Assembly: GCA_023398375.1 (NCBI GenBank)
Contig: JAEWSH010000061.1
Location: forward strand, 124,001-188,000
Direction: 5' to 3'
From: Bacillota bacterium
Lineage (GTDB): Bacteria > Bacillota > Clostridia > Lachnospirales > Lachnospiraceae
DNA length: 64,000 nt
The notes beneath the pieces were generated by a model that saw nothing but the letters and a program-made list of their open reading frames with translations, was not told the DNA's origin and ran no database searches. The position numbers and the translations under genes were made by a program. Positions 1 through 7,215 of the stretch are shown in pieces (position 1 is the stretch's first letter; each line of letters opens with the position of its first letter).

Positions 1-201
1 TTGTTCGAACTGTTCTCTGGAATCCTTGTATTTGTGAACCGCTCTTAAAATTGTAACTACTTCCTTTTTTGTCGGAAGTGGTACTGGTCCGCTTACTTGT
101 GATCCGTTCTTTTTAACTGTTTCGATAATTTTCTTGGCAGATGCATCAACCAATTGATGATCATAAGCTTTTAGTGTAATTCTCATTACTTGACTTGCCA
201 T
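1..201 (-). CDS. rpsJ: 30S ribosomal protein S10 (partial, cut by left edge)
   Basis: The first 67 residues of ribosomal protein S10, a head component of the 30S subunit that also acts with NusB in antitermination. The protein starts MASQVMRITLKAYDHQLVDA and continues with the conserved GPVPLPTK loop. I translated it directly; the C-terminal third lies outside the window. A strong ribosome binding site (AAAGGAGGCG) lies about 8 nt before the ATG. It would be the first gene of the S10 operon, which continues to the left, and it has its own promoter and a long structured leader. Confidence 0.95.
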   Translation of the reverse strand, partial: MASQVMRITLKAYDHQLVDASAKKIIETVKKNGSQVSGPVPLPTKKEVVTILRAVHKYKDSREQFEQ

Positions 202-468
202 AAAAAAAGTCGCCTCCTTTTCGCACTTTATTAGTAAGTACGACAAGCGGTGACTGTACACTCTCCCGTGTGTGTCATAAGCAATTGCAGATGCAAATGT
301 TAGCTCACACGTCGTTTCTACTTTTACCAAGCAGACATTCTCTCTCTGTACAGTGACTTGTCGCCAGTTTCCTTGAGTCAATCTTTGTTGACTCTTGACA
401 TTCGCTCCGCGGAAAACCTACCATATCCTGGTAGCAACCTCACGCTTCACCGCTATCATGCCACAGCA
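202..468 (-). promoter_or_regulatory. structured 5' leader of the S10 operon
   Basis: About 265 nt of transcribed leader lie between the rpsJ promoter and its start codon with no open frame. On the transcript I see a hairpin CTACCA/TGGTAG (418-434), a perfect 7-bp hairpin GAGTCAA/TTGACTC (375-394), and a long-range pairing in which CGACAAG and ACTGTAC (348-363) match GTACAGT and CTTGTCG (241-259), closing a domain of about 90 nt just before the ribosome binding site. S10-operon leaders are often sites of ribosomal-protein autoregulation; that this one is regulatory is inference from the structure. Confidence 0.55.
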
Positions 469-474
469 TTAATT

Positions 475-503
475 AGTATACATTAGAAAAAGAGGTTTTT
501 CAA
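475..503 (-). promoter_or_regulatory. promoter of rpsJ / S10 operon
   Basis: On the minus strand a TTGAAA -35 box (498-503) and a TATACT -10 box (475-480) are separated by exactly 17 nt. The -35 box lies inside the terminator hairpin of the upstream putP gene, so termination and initiation share DNA. Confidence 0.75.
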
Positions 504-512
504 CCCCTTTTT
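487..512 (-). terminator. intrinsic terminator of putP
   Basis: The transcript reads AAAAAGGGGTT, a GAAA tetraloop, then AACCTCTTTTT: an 11-bp stem with one G-U pair, ending in a run of T. It lies 19 nt after the putP stop codon and overlaps the -35 box of rpsJ. Confidence 0.75.
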
Positions 513-530
513 TAAAAAATATTTATTTTT

Positions 531-2063
531 TTATATGATTGCACTATCAACAGATTCGAATTCCCGTACGATTTCTTCGCTTGGCTCTTTTGTCATAAGG
601 CTGACCACTACAATAAACACACAAGACACTACAAATGCTGGTAATAATTCGTAGATATTCCATGCACCGCCCATTGGCCTGATTATAAATTTCCATATAA
701 AAATCATAATACCACCGCTTACCATACCAGCAAGTGCGCCTTGCATATTCGTTCGTTTCCAAAATAATGAAAAAAGCATAACAGGCCCAAATGCCGCTCC
801 GAAACCTGCCCATGCAAAAGATACAATTGCAAAAACAGAGCTTCCTGGATTTCTCGCAATGAACATACCAATGAATGAAATAATAAGAACCGTAGCGCGC
901 GCGATTATCATGGAGGATCTTTCACTTAAATTTTTGAAAAATACTTCTTTTATAATATTCTGGGATACACTGGATGATGCCGCTAATAATTGCGAATCCG
1001 CTGTGGACATGGTAGCTGCTAAGATGCCTGCAAGGATGACTCCTGCGATAAGGGCTGCCAGCACTCCATGCTTGCTTAATGCAGATGAAATCGCAATAAT
1101 AATTGTCTCCGGATCATTTAATACAGGAATGGCTCCTGCTTTACTCATTGCATTTCCAACAACACCTATAAAGACTGCTACAGTCATTGCAATTACTACC
1201 CATACCGTCGCAATCCTTCTCGACAATGTCAACTTCTTTTCATCTTCAATCGCCATAAATCTCAATAAGATATGAGGCATTCCAAAATACCCAAGTCCCC
1301 ATGCCATTGTAGATATAATTGTTATGATTCCGTATGGCGTTGCAGTACCGTTTTCAACATTATGCATCGCTGTTAAAGTAAAATACCCAGAAAGGGAGGT
1401 TGCATTACTCATAACAACGTCCATACCGCCTGCTGATATAGAACCATATACCAGAACAGTAATGATTGCCATTGTCATAATAATGCTCTGTAAAAAGTCA
1501 GATGTACTGGCTGCCATAAATCCGCCTAATGTCGTATACGCAACAATGACACCGGCACTGATAATCATTGCTGTCAGATAGTCCATTCCAAAGAGACTTG
1601 CGAATAACTTACCACACGCTGCAAATCCAGATGCAGTATATGGTACAAAAAAGATAATTATTACGATTGCTGCAATAACAGACAATATTTTCTTCTCATC
1701 TCTGTAGCGATTAGAAAAAAATACTGGGATCGTAGTTGCATTGCCTGCCACCACGGTATAACGACGTAACCTTTTTGCTACAATCAACCAATTTAAATAG
1801 GTTCCAAGTGCCAATCCAATTGCTGTCCATGTTGCATCCGCAATACCTGAAAGGTAAGCAACACCCGGAAGTCCCATTAACAACCAACTGCTCATATCTG
1901 ATGCTTCTGCGCTCATAGCCGTTACAAAAGGTCCTAATTTTCTTCCGCCCAGATAGAAATCGTCAGTATTCTCATTTTTTCTTGCATAGTTAATACCAAT
2001 TCCAATTACCACAAGCAAATATGCAATAATTGATATGAATATGCAAATATTTGAACTACTCAT
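531..2063 (-). CDS. putP: sodium/proline symporter (PutP-like, SSS family)
   Basis: A 510-residue integral membrane protein of the sodium:solute symporter family, predicted to import proline with Na+. It opens with a hydrophobic helix (about residues 5-25), followed by the family region FYLGGRKLGPFVTAMSAEAS and DMSSWLLMGLPG, and has some thirteen hydrophobic segments and a charged cytoplasmic tail. The length is normal for PutP. A ribosome binding site (AAGAGGA) precedes the ATG. It lies downstream of a TetR-family gene on the same strand, which may control it, and upstream of rpsJ. Substrate is assigned by family resemblance; a related solute such as pantothenate cannot be excluded. Confidence 0.85.
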   Translation of the reverse strand: MSSSNICIFISIIAYLLVVIGIGINYARKNENTDDFYLGGRKLGPFVTAMSAEASDMSSWLLMGLPGVAYLSGIADATWTAIGLALGTYLNWLIVAKRLRRYTVVAGNATTIPVFFSNRYRDEKKILSVIAAIVIIIFFVPYTASGFAACGKLFASLFGMDYLTAMIISAGVIVAYTTLGGFMAASTSDFLQSIIMTMAIITVLVYGSISAGGMDVVMSNATSLSGYFTLTAMHNVENGTATPYGIITIISTMAWGLGYFGMPHILLRFMAIEDEKKLTLSRRIATVWVVIAMTVAVFIGVVGNAMSKAGAIPVLNDPETIIIAISSALSKHGVLAALIAGVILAGILAATMSTADSQLLAASSSVSQNIIKEVFFKNLSERSSMIIARATVLIISFIGMFIARNPGSSVFAIVSFAWAGFGAAFGPVMLFSLFWKRTNMQGALAGMVSGGIMIFIWKFIIRPMGGAWNIYELLPAFVVSCVFIVVVSLMTKEPSEEIVREFESVDSAII

Positions 2064-2103
2064 GTTTCATTCCTCTTTCTTCTTTAATATATGTTCAAAA
2101 TGA

Positions 2104-2132
2104 TTTATAACATATAAAAAATCAGAACGCAA
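2104..2132 (-). promoter_or_regulatory. putative putP promoter
   Basis: TTGCGT (2127-2132) and TATAAA (2104-2109) on the minus strand are separated by 17 nt and lie about 40 nt before the putP start codon. The -35 box is a moderate match. Confidence 0.5.
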
Positions 2133-2171
2133 TACAGAACGAATACTAGACTATGGTTTATACGATATCTT

Positions 2172-2230
2172 AGTACTTTTATTGAAAGTTATAATATTAC
2201 GGTGTTTCCAAGCAGTACTTTTTATTGAAA
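2172..2230. repeat. direct repeat upstream of putP promoter
   Basis: AGTACTTTTATTGAAA at 2172-2187 recurs as AGTACTTTTTATTGAAA at 2214-2230, a spacing of 42-43 bp or four helical turns. Both copies lie between the tetR stop codon and the putP promoter, as expected for a paired binding site of a regulator. Function is inferred from position only. Confidence 0.45.
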
Positions 2231-2246
2231 TTGTTTTGTAACTATT

Positions 2247-2834
2247 TTATACTTTTTTGATTCTTTCCAATAAAAATGGCATAAACTTCCTCGAATATTC
2301 ACTTAATGAATATTCCCCATTACTCAAACACCAGTCATACATTATCCCTCGTTCACAAAGTGCATAGTATTTTACTATCTCATTTGCAGATAATTCTTCT
2401 GTCAATTCCCCTTTTTGTTTCCCTTCTACTGCAATTTTGCGAAGAAGCTTATAGTATACCCTATTATGATCCAGCAAGTGTTTTTCGCCTTTCGTGGTCA
2501 ACTGCGTCGAAAAAAGCCTGCATAGTAATTCAAAATCCACTGTATTTTCTATCATCTGGAACAGCTCATGGTTTAAATACAACAATATTTCATAACTGCC
2601 TCTTCCTTCTAACGAGTGTTCACTTATTTCCTCATATTTTTCATCAAACATATAAGACAGGGAGCTCAATAATGCATCCTTTCCTTCAAAATAGTGGTAG
2701 AAAGAGCCTTTGGAGGTTCCGGACTCTGCTATTATCTCTTCTATTGTCGTATCTTCATACCCCTGGTTATAAAAAAGTTTCCACGCCGCTGTTACAATCT
2801 TGCTTTTCGTTTTTTTGGATGTTTTTTTTGCCAT
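2247..2834 (-). CDS. TetR/AcrR family transcriptional regulator
   Basis: A 195-residue regulator with the typical TetR N-terminal DNA-binding domain. Residues 10-50 hold a helix-turn-helix with SGTSKGSFYHYF, the signature recognition helix. The remainder is an all-helical ligand-binding and dimerisation domain without a recognisable subfamily. The start follows GGGAAG at a proper distance. It reads toward putP on the same strand, which makes putP the natural candidate target; the 42-bp-spaced direct repeat between them could be its operator. It is divergent from the methyltransferase gene at 3033. Confidence 0.85.
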   Translation of the reverse strand: MAKKTSKKTKSKIVTAAWKLFYNQGYEDTTIEEIIAESGTSKGSFYHYFEGKDALLSSLSYMFDEKYEEISEHSLEGRGSYEILLYLNHELFQMIENTVDFELLCRLFSTQLTTKGEKHLLDHNRVYYKLLRKIAVEGKQKGELTEELSANEIVKYYALCERGIMYDWCLSNGEYSLSEYSRKFMPFLLERIKKV

Positions 2835-2920
2835 GTTTCTTCCCTTTGTGAACTATTTTATTATATTTTAAAGATAAAAAATTACTTTTATCATACCATA
2901 TAACACTTTTCACTTCAATT

Positions 2921-3006
2921 ATGCTATAATGAGCGCAGGCAAGTCAAGTGCGAAGCATTTACGAATAGCAGATCGCGCTCATGAACGCGTTATGTTTATG
3001 ATATAT
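2921..3006 (+). repeat. promoter-leader repeat, copy A1
   Basis: An extended -10 promoter (TGCTATAAT, TATAAT at 2925-2930) is followed by a leader that is similar over about 85 nt to the segment 4436-4519 read on the minus strand. Shared parts include ATAATGAGCGCA, AGTCAAGTG, ACGAA, TCATGAACG and TATGTT-ATGATATA. A hairpin with stem CGCG/CGCG around the loop CTCATGAA (about 2973-2988) matches GCCG/CGGC around ATCATGAA in the other copy, so the stem is kept while its bases change. No good -35 box is visible. It should drive the methyltransferase gene at 3033. Confidence 0.6.
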
Positions 3007-3032
3007 ATTATAGATATTTGAAGGAGTATTTT

Positions 3033-3893
3033 ATGTGGATTGCAGAGAATTGGAAAGATTACGAAGTATTGGACACATCAACAGGAGAAAAATTAGAGCG
3101 CTGGGGCAGCTATATATTAGTTCGCCCCGACCCACAGGTAATCTGGACTACACCGCATCAGCATAAAAGTTGGAAAAATAAGAACGGACATTATCACCGG
3201 AGCAGTAATGGCGGTGGAGAATGGGAATTTATAAACCTGCCAAAAGAATGGCAGATTTGTTATCGTGACTTAACTTTCAATCTGAAGCCCTTTAGTTTCA
3301 AACACACAGGAATTTTTCCGGAGCAGGCTGCAAACTGGGATTGGTTCTCACAAATTATTCAAGATGCTGGCCGTCCACTAAAGATATTGAATCTCTTTGC
3401 CTATACCGGTGGTGCTACACTGTCTGCTGCAAAAGCAGGTGCCAGTGTGACTCATGTAGATGCCTCCAAAGGAATGGTAAATTGGGCAAAAGAAAATGCC
3501 GTCTCTTCCAATTTACAGGATGCACCAATTCGTTGGTTAGTAGATGATTGTGTGAAATATGTAGAACGGGAAATCAGACGCGGAAATACCTATGACGGTA
3601 TTATTATGGATCCGCCTTCCTATGGGCGCGGTCCAAAAGGAGAGATATGGAAAATAGAAGAATCCATCTATCCTTTTATTGAGTTAACTACTAAGATTTT
3701 GTCAAAAGATGCTGCCTTCTTTTTGATTAATTCATACACAACCGGTCTGCAGCCTGCAGTACTTTCCTATATGATGCAGACTGCTATCTGCCCCAAATTC
3801 GGCGGACATGTAGATGCTCAGGAAATAGGGCTACCCGTTTCCCAGAATGGCTTAGTATTACCGTGTGGTGCATCCGGACGCTGGTTCAAATAA
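3033..3893 (+). CDS. class I SAM-dependent methyltransferase (RlmI/RlmK-like)
   Basis: A 286-residue protein with a Rossmann-fold SAM-binding domain. The SAM motif ILNLFAYTGGATLSAAKAGA is near residues 119-138, followed by THVDASKGMVNWAKEN and the catalytic-type motif IIMDPPSYGRGPKGEIW. That DPPSYG signature is typical of rRNA cytosine methyltransferases of the RlmI/RlmK class, but the N-terminal PUA domain of RlmI is absent, so the exact RNA target is unknown. The ATG at 3033 is chosen because GAAGGAG lies 8 nt upstream; the longer TTG reading would contain that site. It is a lone plus-strand gene among minus-strand neighbours, ended by a strong terminator. Confidence 0.8.
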   Translation: MWIAENWKDYEVLDTSTGEKLERWGSYILVRPDPQVIWTTPHQHKSWKNKNGHYHRSSNGGGEWEFINLPKEWQICYRDLTFNLKPFSFKHTGIFPEQAANWDWFSQIIQDAGRPLKILNLFAYTGGATLSAAKAGASVTHVDASKGMVNWAKENAVSSNLQDAPIRWLVDDCVKYVEREIRRGNTYDGIIMDPPSYGRGPKGEIWKIEESIYPFIELTTKILSKDAAFFLINSYTTGLQPAVLSYMMQTAICPKFGGHVDAQEIGLPVSQNGLVLPCGASGRWFK

Positions 3894-3916
3894 ACACTAC
3901 AAAGGTTCTCCATAAC

Positions 3917-3958
3917 AAAAAAGCAACCTGGTTAAAAAATAACAGGTTGCTTTTTTTG
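3917..3958. terminator. bidirectional intrinsic terminator
   Basis: AAAAAAGCAACCTG and CAGGTTGCTTTTTTT form a long stem flanked by A and T runs. It serves the plus-strand methyltransferase (stop at 3893) and the converging minus-strand gene that ends at 3971. Confidence 0.85.
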
Positions 3959-3970
3959 TAATAAAAGTTA

Positions 3971-4363
3971 CTAAAATCCGCTTGCAATGGAAGCCGCTGA
4001 AATCCCAACAACAACACTTAACAATACTGAGATTCCGATTGCAATTGCTACCCAGATAAGAGCCGCTTTAAAATAATTTGATTTCGTCTTTTTTTCACTG
4101 TTGCTAAATGCCCATACAAACATCATAATAATATTAACACACGGTATGCACATCACCAACATAGTAAGCATCCAATCGCTTACCGACATTGGTTCTTCCA
4201 TATATGGCTGTGCTGTAAAGTTGCTGTTTCCAGCCTGCTGATATACGTTTTGTTGATATGGCTGTTGCTGATAAGTTTGATCCTGATATGTCGTCTGCTG
4301 CTGAAATGGTGGTTCCACGTTTGTCTTTGGTTCTTGATCATAAAACGTATTGTTGTTATCCAT
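3971..4363 (-). CDS. small membrane protein with Gln/Tyr-rich N-terminus
   Basis: A 130-residue protein of unknown function. About residues 10-60 form a low-complexity stretch rich in Gln, Tyr, Pro and Asn, such as QQQPYQQNVYQQ. Then come two hydrophobic segments, WMLTMLVMCIPCVNIIMMFVW and the C-terminal AALIWVAIAIGISVLLSVVVG, joined by a basic loop SEKKTKS. The layout resembles small two-TM proteins of Clostridia, but I do not recognise a named family. The start at 4363 uses AAGGGG 9 nt upstream. It lies downstream of the duplicated promoter-leader repeat, so it may be expressed from two tandem copies. Confidence 0.6.
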   Translation of the reverse strand: MDNNNTFYDQEPKTNVEPPFQQQTTYQDQTYQQQPYQQNVYQQAGNSNFTAQPYMEEPMSVSDWMLTMLVMCIPCVNIIMMFVWAFSNSEKKTKSNYFKAALIWVAIAIGISVLLSVVVGISAASIASGF

Positions 4364-4394
4364 TACATTTTTCCCCTTCATTTGTACTGTTTGT

Positions 4395-4519
4395 GCCGTT
4401 CGTCAAATTCTTCACTTGACTCTCTTGCGCTCATTATATCATGAACATAGTGCCGTTCATGATCGGCATTCGCCGTTCGTCAAATTCTTCACTTGACTCT
4501 CTTGCGCTCATTATATCAT
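4395..4519 (-). repeat. tandemly duplicated promoter-leader repeat, copies A2 and A3
   Basis: A 48-bp block is present twice, identically, at 4395-4442 and 4472-4519, with a 77-bp period. On the minus strand each copy begins with the extended -10 box TGATATAAT and continues GAGCGCAAGAGAGTCAAGTG. The 29-bp spacer holds the hairpin TGCCG-ATCATGAA-CGGCA. The upstream copy contains the stop codon of the DUF2752 gene. Both read toward the Gln-rich membrane protein gene. Confidence 0.85.
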
Positions 4520-5016
4520 AGTACACCAATTTTACGCAATAATTCTTCGTAAAAGTCAAAAGTTCGTGATAAGATATTATGCCGTGTGTATACCATGGGT
4601 GCATGACTTGGAAAAATATGTATCATGCGATATACATACACAAAGAGCATCAGCAGCAGTAATACCAGACCTAAATATTTCACTTCCGTCACTTTCTTAC
4701 CGCACCAATATCTTCTATATAGAAACCAAAATGCCAGAATAATCCATCCCAAAGCCAGCGGGTTCAGATTCCATGATCTGTGTATCTGACCTGTCAGCAT
4801 AAAAAATACAGCTCTCGTCATTCCGCACCCCGGACACGGAAAACCAGTTACAATCACCAGTGGACAAAATGCGTGAAAACGCAGTCTGACACATACATAA
4901 TATAACAAAATTCCTATCAGCGCCCATTTGTACGCTGCAATATCCTCTATGATTCTTTTCCAAAATATAATGATATGTTTCTTCATATTCCCTCTGACCA
5001 TTTTTTTACGATTCAT
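4516..5016 (-). CDS. DUF2752 family membrane protein
   Basis: A 166-residue protein with the DUF2752 hallmark GFPCPGCGMTRA (about residues 59-70) between hydrophobic segments, then WNLNPLA, as usual in the family. Function is unknown; the conserved Cys pair and compact membrane fold are all that is established. No clear ribosome binding site marks the start; the internal ATGs 5 and 10 codons further in are possible. Its stop codon lies inside the duplicated promoter-leader repeat that separates it from the next minus-strand gene. Confidence 0.75.
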   Translation of the reverse strand: MNRKKMVRGNMKKHIIIFWKRIIEDIAAYKWALIGILLYYVCVRLRFHAFCPLVIVTGFPCPGCGMTRAVFFMLTGQIHRSWNLNPLALGWIILAFWFLYRRYWCGKKVTEVKYLGLVLLLLMLFVYVYRMIHIFPSHAPMVYTRHNILSRTFDFYEELLRKIGVL

Positions 5017-5103
5017 TTTATCATACTATTTATTTTTTTCCTATCATTCAGCCTGCTCTTATAAAAGTGAAATAAGATTATAATAAAAGTTACCCGTATA
5101 TAT

Positions 5104-5847
5104 CTATTGGCCAAGTATTTTTTTAAGATAGCCTTCATTAAGCAGATGTACTGTTTTAAACCGGCCATGATAGAAAACAGCCCAATTATTAAAGATACAG
5201 GGAACAGACTTTGCTTTTTCAAGAGAATCAACTGGTATTAAATCTATCGGAATTTGATTTGCCTCACAATAATTTTTTATCTGGTCAATACAGTTCGGAA
5301 TATAGGGACATTGCATCCCATAATAAATGCTTAAATTACTGTTATCTATTGTTTGTTGTTTGGCACTTTTTGTAAATCTTGGTTTTGTTCCATCAAATGA
5401 TAAGGCAAGTAATTCATAATCCTTGTCAATGGTATCCACAGTTTTAAAACCGAATTTCATCATAAATGCTTTTTCAGATAAAAATGGTTTCTTTTTCTTT
5501 GCACTAAGAATACAGACACCCGATTTTTCCTGTCTTCTAGCATCTTCGATGCAAGATGTAAGAAGAGCTTTTGCATAACCTTTTCCTTTAAAACTGCCAG
5601 AAACCCACAGGCAGTATATATAAATAAAATTATCTCCCACAACAGGCACCCATGCTTTTTCTAAGGGTGCGTATTCTATGAACACCTTTCCACTTTCATT
5701 TAATTTACGAAATACATGCCCCTCTGCAAGTTGTTCTGACATCCACTTTCTTTTTATAGCAACGCCGCATTGATGTTTTTTATCGGATATAGCACAGCAT
5801 AAATGTTCCTTTTCTATATTATCCTGACCAATCGTAATAAACTCCAT
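5104..5847 (-). CDS. GNAT-family N-acetyltransferase with YoaP-like C-terminal domain
   Basis: A 247-residue two-domain protein. Residues 1-150 are a GNAT acetyltransferase with the acetyl-CoA loop VSGSFKGKGYAKALLTSCIE; residues about 170-247 resemble the YoaP C-terminal domain, with LSIYYGMQCPYIPNCIDQIK including a CPYIPNC cysteine pair reminiscent of thioredoxin folds. Family members acetylate small molecules or proteins; the substrate is unknown. The start is fixed by AAGGAG 7 nt upstream. Its leader carries a 35-nt hairpin element that recurs before the Maf gene at 40758. Confidence 0.75.
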   Translation of the reverse strand: MEFITIGQDNIEKEHLCCAISDKKHQCGVAIKRKWMSEQLAEGHVFRKLNESGKVFIEYAPLEKAWVPVVGDNFIYIYCLWVSGSFKGKGYAKALLTSCIEDARRQEKSGVCILSAKKKKPFLSEKAFMMKFGFKTVDTIDKDYELLALSFDGTKPRFTKSAKQQTIDNSNLSIYYGMQCPYIPNCIDQIKNYCEANQIPIDLIPVDSLEKAKSVPCIFNNWAVFYHGRFKTVHLLNEGYLKKILGQ

Positions 5848-5865
5848 ATATTAACTCTCCTTATA

Positions 5866-5900
5866 ATACAAGATGAATCGGCAGACCACCTCACTTGTCA
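5866..5900 (-). repeat. leader hairpin element, copy B1
   Basis: On the transcript the 35-nt element starts TGACAAGTGA and ends TCATCTTGTAT. The ends pair (ACAAG/CTTGT and TGA/TCA with one bulged base) around a loop with GGTCTGCC. It matches the copy at 40777-40811 in 29 of 35 positions; all six changes are transitions in the loop, and the stem is identical. It lies just before the ribosome binding site of the YoaP-like gene. Confidence 0.65.
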
Positions 5901-5940
5901 CGAATAGAACAAAAAGTGTGCCAATGCACAAAGCAAATCA

Positions 5941-5962
5941 GGCATAGGATTTCCCTATACCT
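5941..5962 (-). terminator. weak terminator-like hairpin after the zinc-ribbon gene
   Basis: On the minus strand GGTATAGG and CCTATGCC pair around GAAA-like loop bases, with one G-U pair, followed by only short T runs. It lies shortly after the zinc-ribbon stop codon at 5982. Confidence 0.35.
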
Positions 5963-5981
5963 AAACCACTCAAATATCTTG

Positions 5982-6248
5982 TTAGTTTTGTTTCCAACGC
6001 TTCAATTGAGGAAAATACTCATTCATCATACTTCGCGCTTCATCCTCACTCATCCCCGCATTTGATGAGACCATATGTGGGATGCAGAGTTCAATCAGTT
6101 CACCCATAGAGTAAGCAGAATTGAAGCGTCCGCCTTCATAACAATACTTGCAATAATCTTTACTCTTACTTCCATCTGCTTCGGTGCCATAAAATTCATC
6201 CGTGCTTCCCATTGGCATTGCGCAGCTTTGACAATACTTTTCTTCCAT
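5982..6248 (-). CDS. putative zinc-ribbon protein
   Basis: An 88-residue protein matching the putative zinc-ribbon family that begins with CQSCAMPM. Two CxxC pairs are visible, CQSC at residues 6-9 and CKYC near 33-36, with DEFYGTEADGSKSKDY between them. The C-terminal half is helical (MSEDEARSMMNEYFPQLKRW). A good GGAGGG site precedes the ATG. It lies directly downstream of a WYL-domain regulator on the same strand with a gap of about 60 bp, so the two are probably an operon. Function of the family is not established. Confidence 0.75.
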   Translation of the reverse strand: MEEKYCQSCAMPMGSTDEFYGTEADGSKSKDYCKYCYEGGRFNSAYSMGELIELCIPHMVSSNAGMSEDEARSMMNEYFPQLKRWKQN

Positions 6249-6309
6249 AGATCATGCCCTCCAATATTTTATATTGCAAGTATATAGGATATAACTTGAC
6301 AACAGTATG

Positions 6310-7215
6310 TCAAGTTTCAAAATGTTTTTCTATTTTTTTGATATATTTTAGTAACTCTTCTTTTAGATAAAATGGCTCTATAATTTCTACGTTTGTTCCA
6401 AAGCTTAATATATAACTGTAAATCCAACTATCAGCAGGCATATAAGCTGTTACAATAACCGATCCGTCAATCTGCTTTTCTATATATTCATTCGGGAATT
6501 CATCATAAACCCTGAAAAGTAGTTTGGGAGAAAATCTTAGTTTTAATTCAATCACATTTGACATAGAAACACTTTCGTTCTCAATAGAAGGTATTTCATT
6601 AAACTCATCATCAAAGCTTTCATCCGTTATCGCAAGTGAAAGCACTCTGGTAATCTTAAATGTCCTGAAAGCTTGTGCCTTCAGACAGTATCCTTGCATA
6701 TACCAGTTCTTAGATTTGAAGATCAGACGAATCGGCTTTACGTTTCGTTCCGTTGTTTCCCCATAAGATCCTGCATAACTTATTTGTAATATTCTTTTCT
6801 CTAGTATAGATTTTTTGATGGTCTCGAACTTAACAGTATCTGTCTTCCTTAATCCCCAACGAGAAAAGTCTACTTCAATCCAATTTTTATTTGCTTTTTT
6901 AAATACTGTTCCAAGCTTAGATAATAACAAATTGACGTTTTGACCAGTAGCTTTCATACTTTGTAATGCGAATAGAATCTGCTCCTGCTCAGCTTCAGAT
7001 AACAACGCTTTATCAAACGTATATCCTGGCATGAGCGATATTCCTCCGTTCTTCCCAGACAATGCATAAACAGGAATCCCGCTGGCAGACAAGGTATCAA
7101 TATCCCGATATATTGTGCGGACTGATACTTCCAGCACGGAAGCAAGTTCAGGAGCCGTAATTGTTTTCTTTTCAAGTAAAATATATATTATTTGAAATAA
7201 ACGATCATTTTTCAT
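6310..7215 (-). CDS. YafY/DeoR-type transcriptional regulator with WYL domain
   Basis: A 301-residue regulator. The N-terminal winged HTH (about 1-65) includes APELASVLEVSVRTIYRDID, then GGISLMPGY. The WYL domain (about 135-210) has ILQISYAGS and the signature NWYMQGYCLK, and a WCX-like segment follows at the C-terminus. WYL domains sense small ligands or nucleic acids. A strong AAAGGAGG precedes the ATG. Its own operon with the zinc-ribbon gene is the likely target; nothing in the sequence shows the ligand. Confidence 0.85.
   Translation of the reverse strand: MKNDRLFQIIYILLEKKTITAPELASVLEVSVRTIYRDIDTLSASGIPVYALSGKNGGISLMPGYTFDKALLSEAEQEQILFALQSMKATGQNVNLLLSKLGTVFKKANKNWIEVDFSRWGLRKTDTVKFETIKKSILEKRILQISYAGSYGETTERNVKPIRLIFKSKNWYMQGYCLKAQAFRTFKITRVLSLAITDESFDDEFNEIPSIENESVSMSNVIELKLRFSPKLLFRVYDEFPNEYIEKQIDGSVIVTAYMPADSWIYSYILSFGTNVEIIEPFYLKEELLKYIKKIEKHFET

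Noticed and set aside
859..1275. Open frame on the plus strand inside putP
   Set aside because: It is antisense to a clear symporter gene, has no ribosome binding site and no family resemblance.
4381..4520. CRISPR array
   Set aside because: Only two copies of a 48-bp block exist and they contain a promoter and a stop codon, so it is a tandem duplication.
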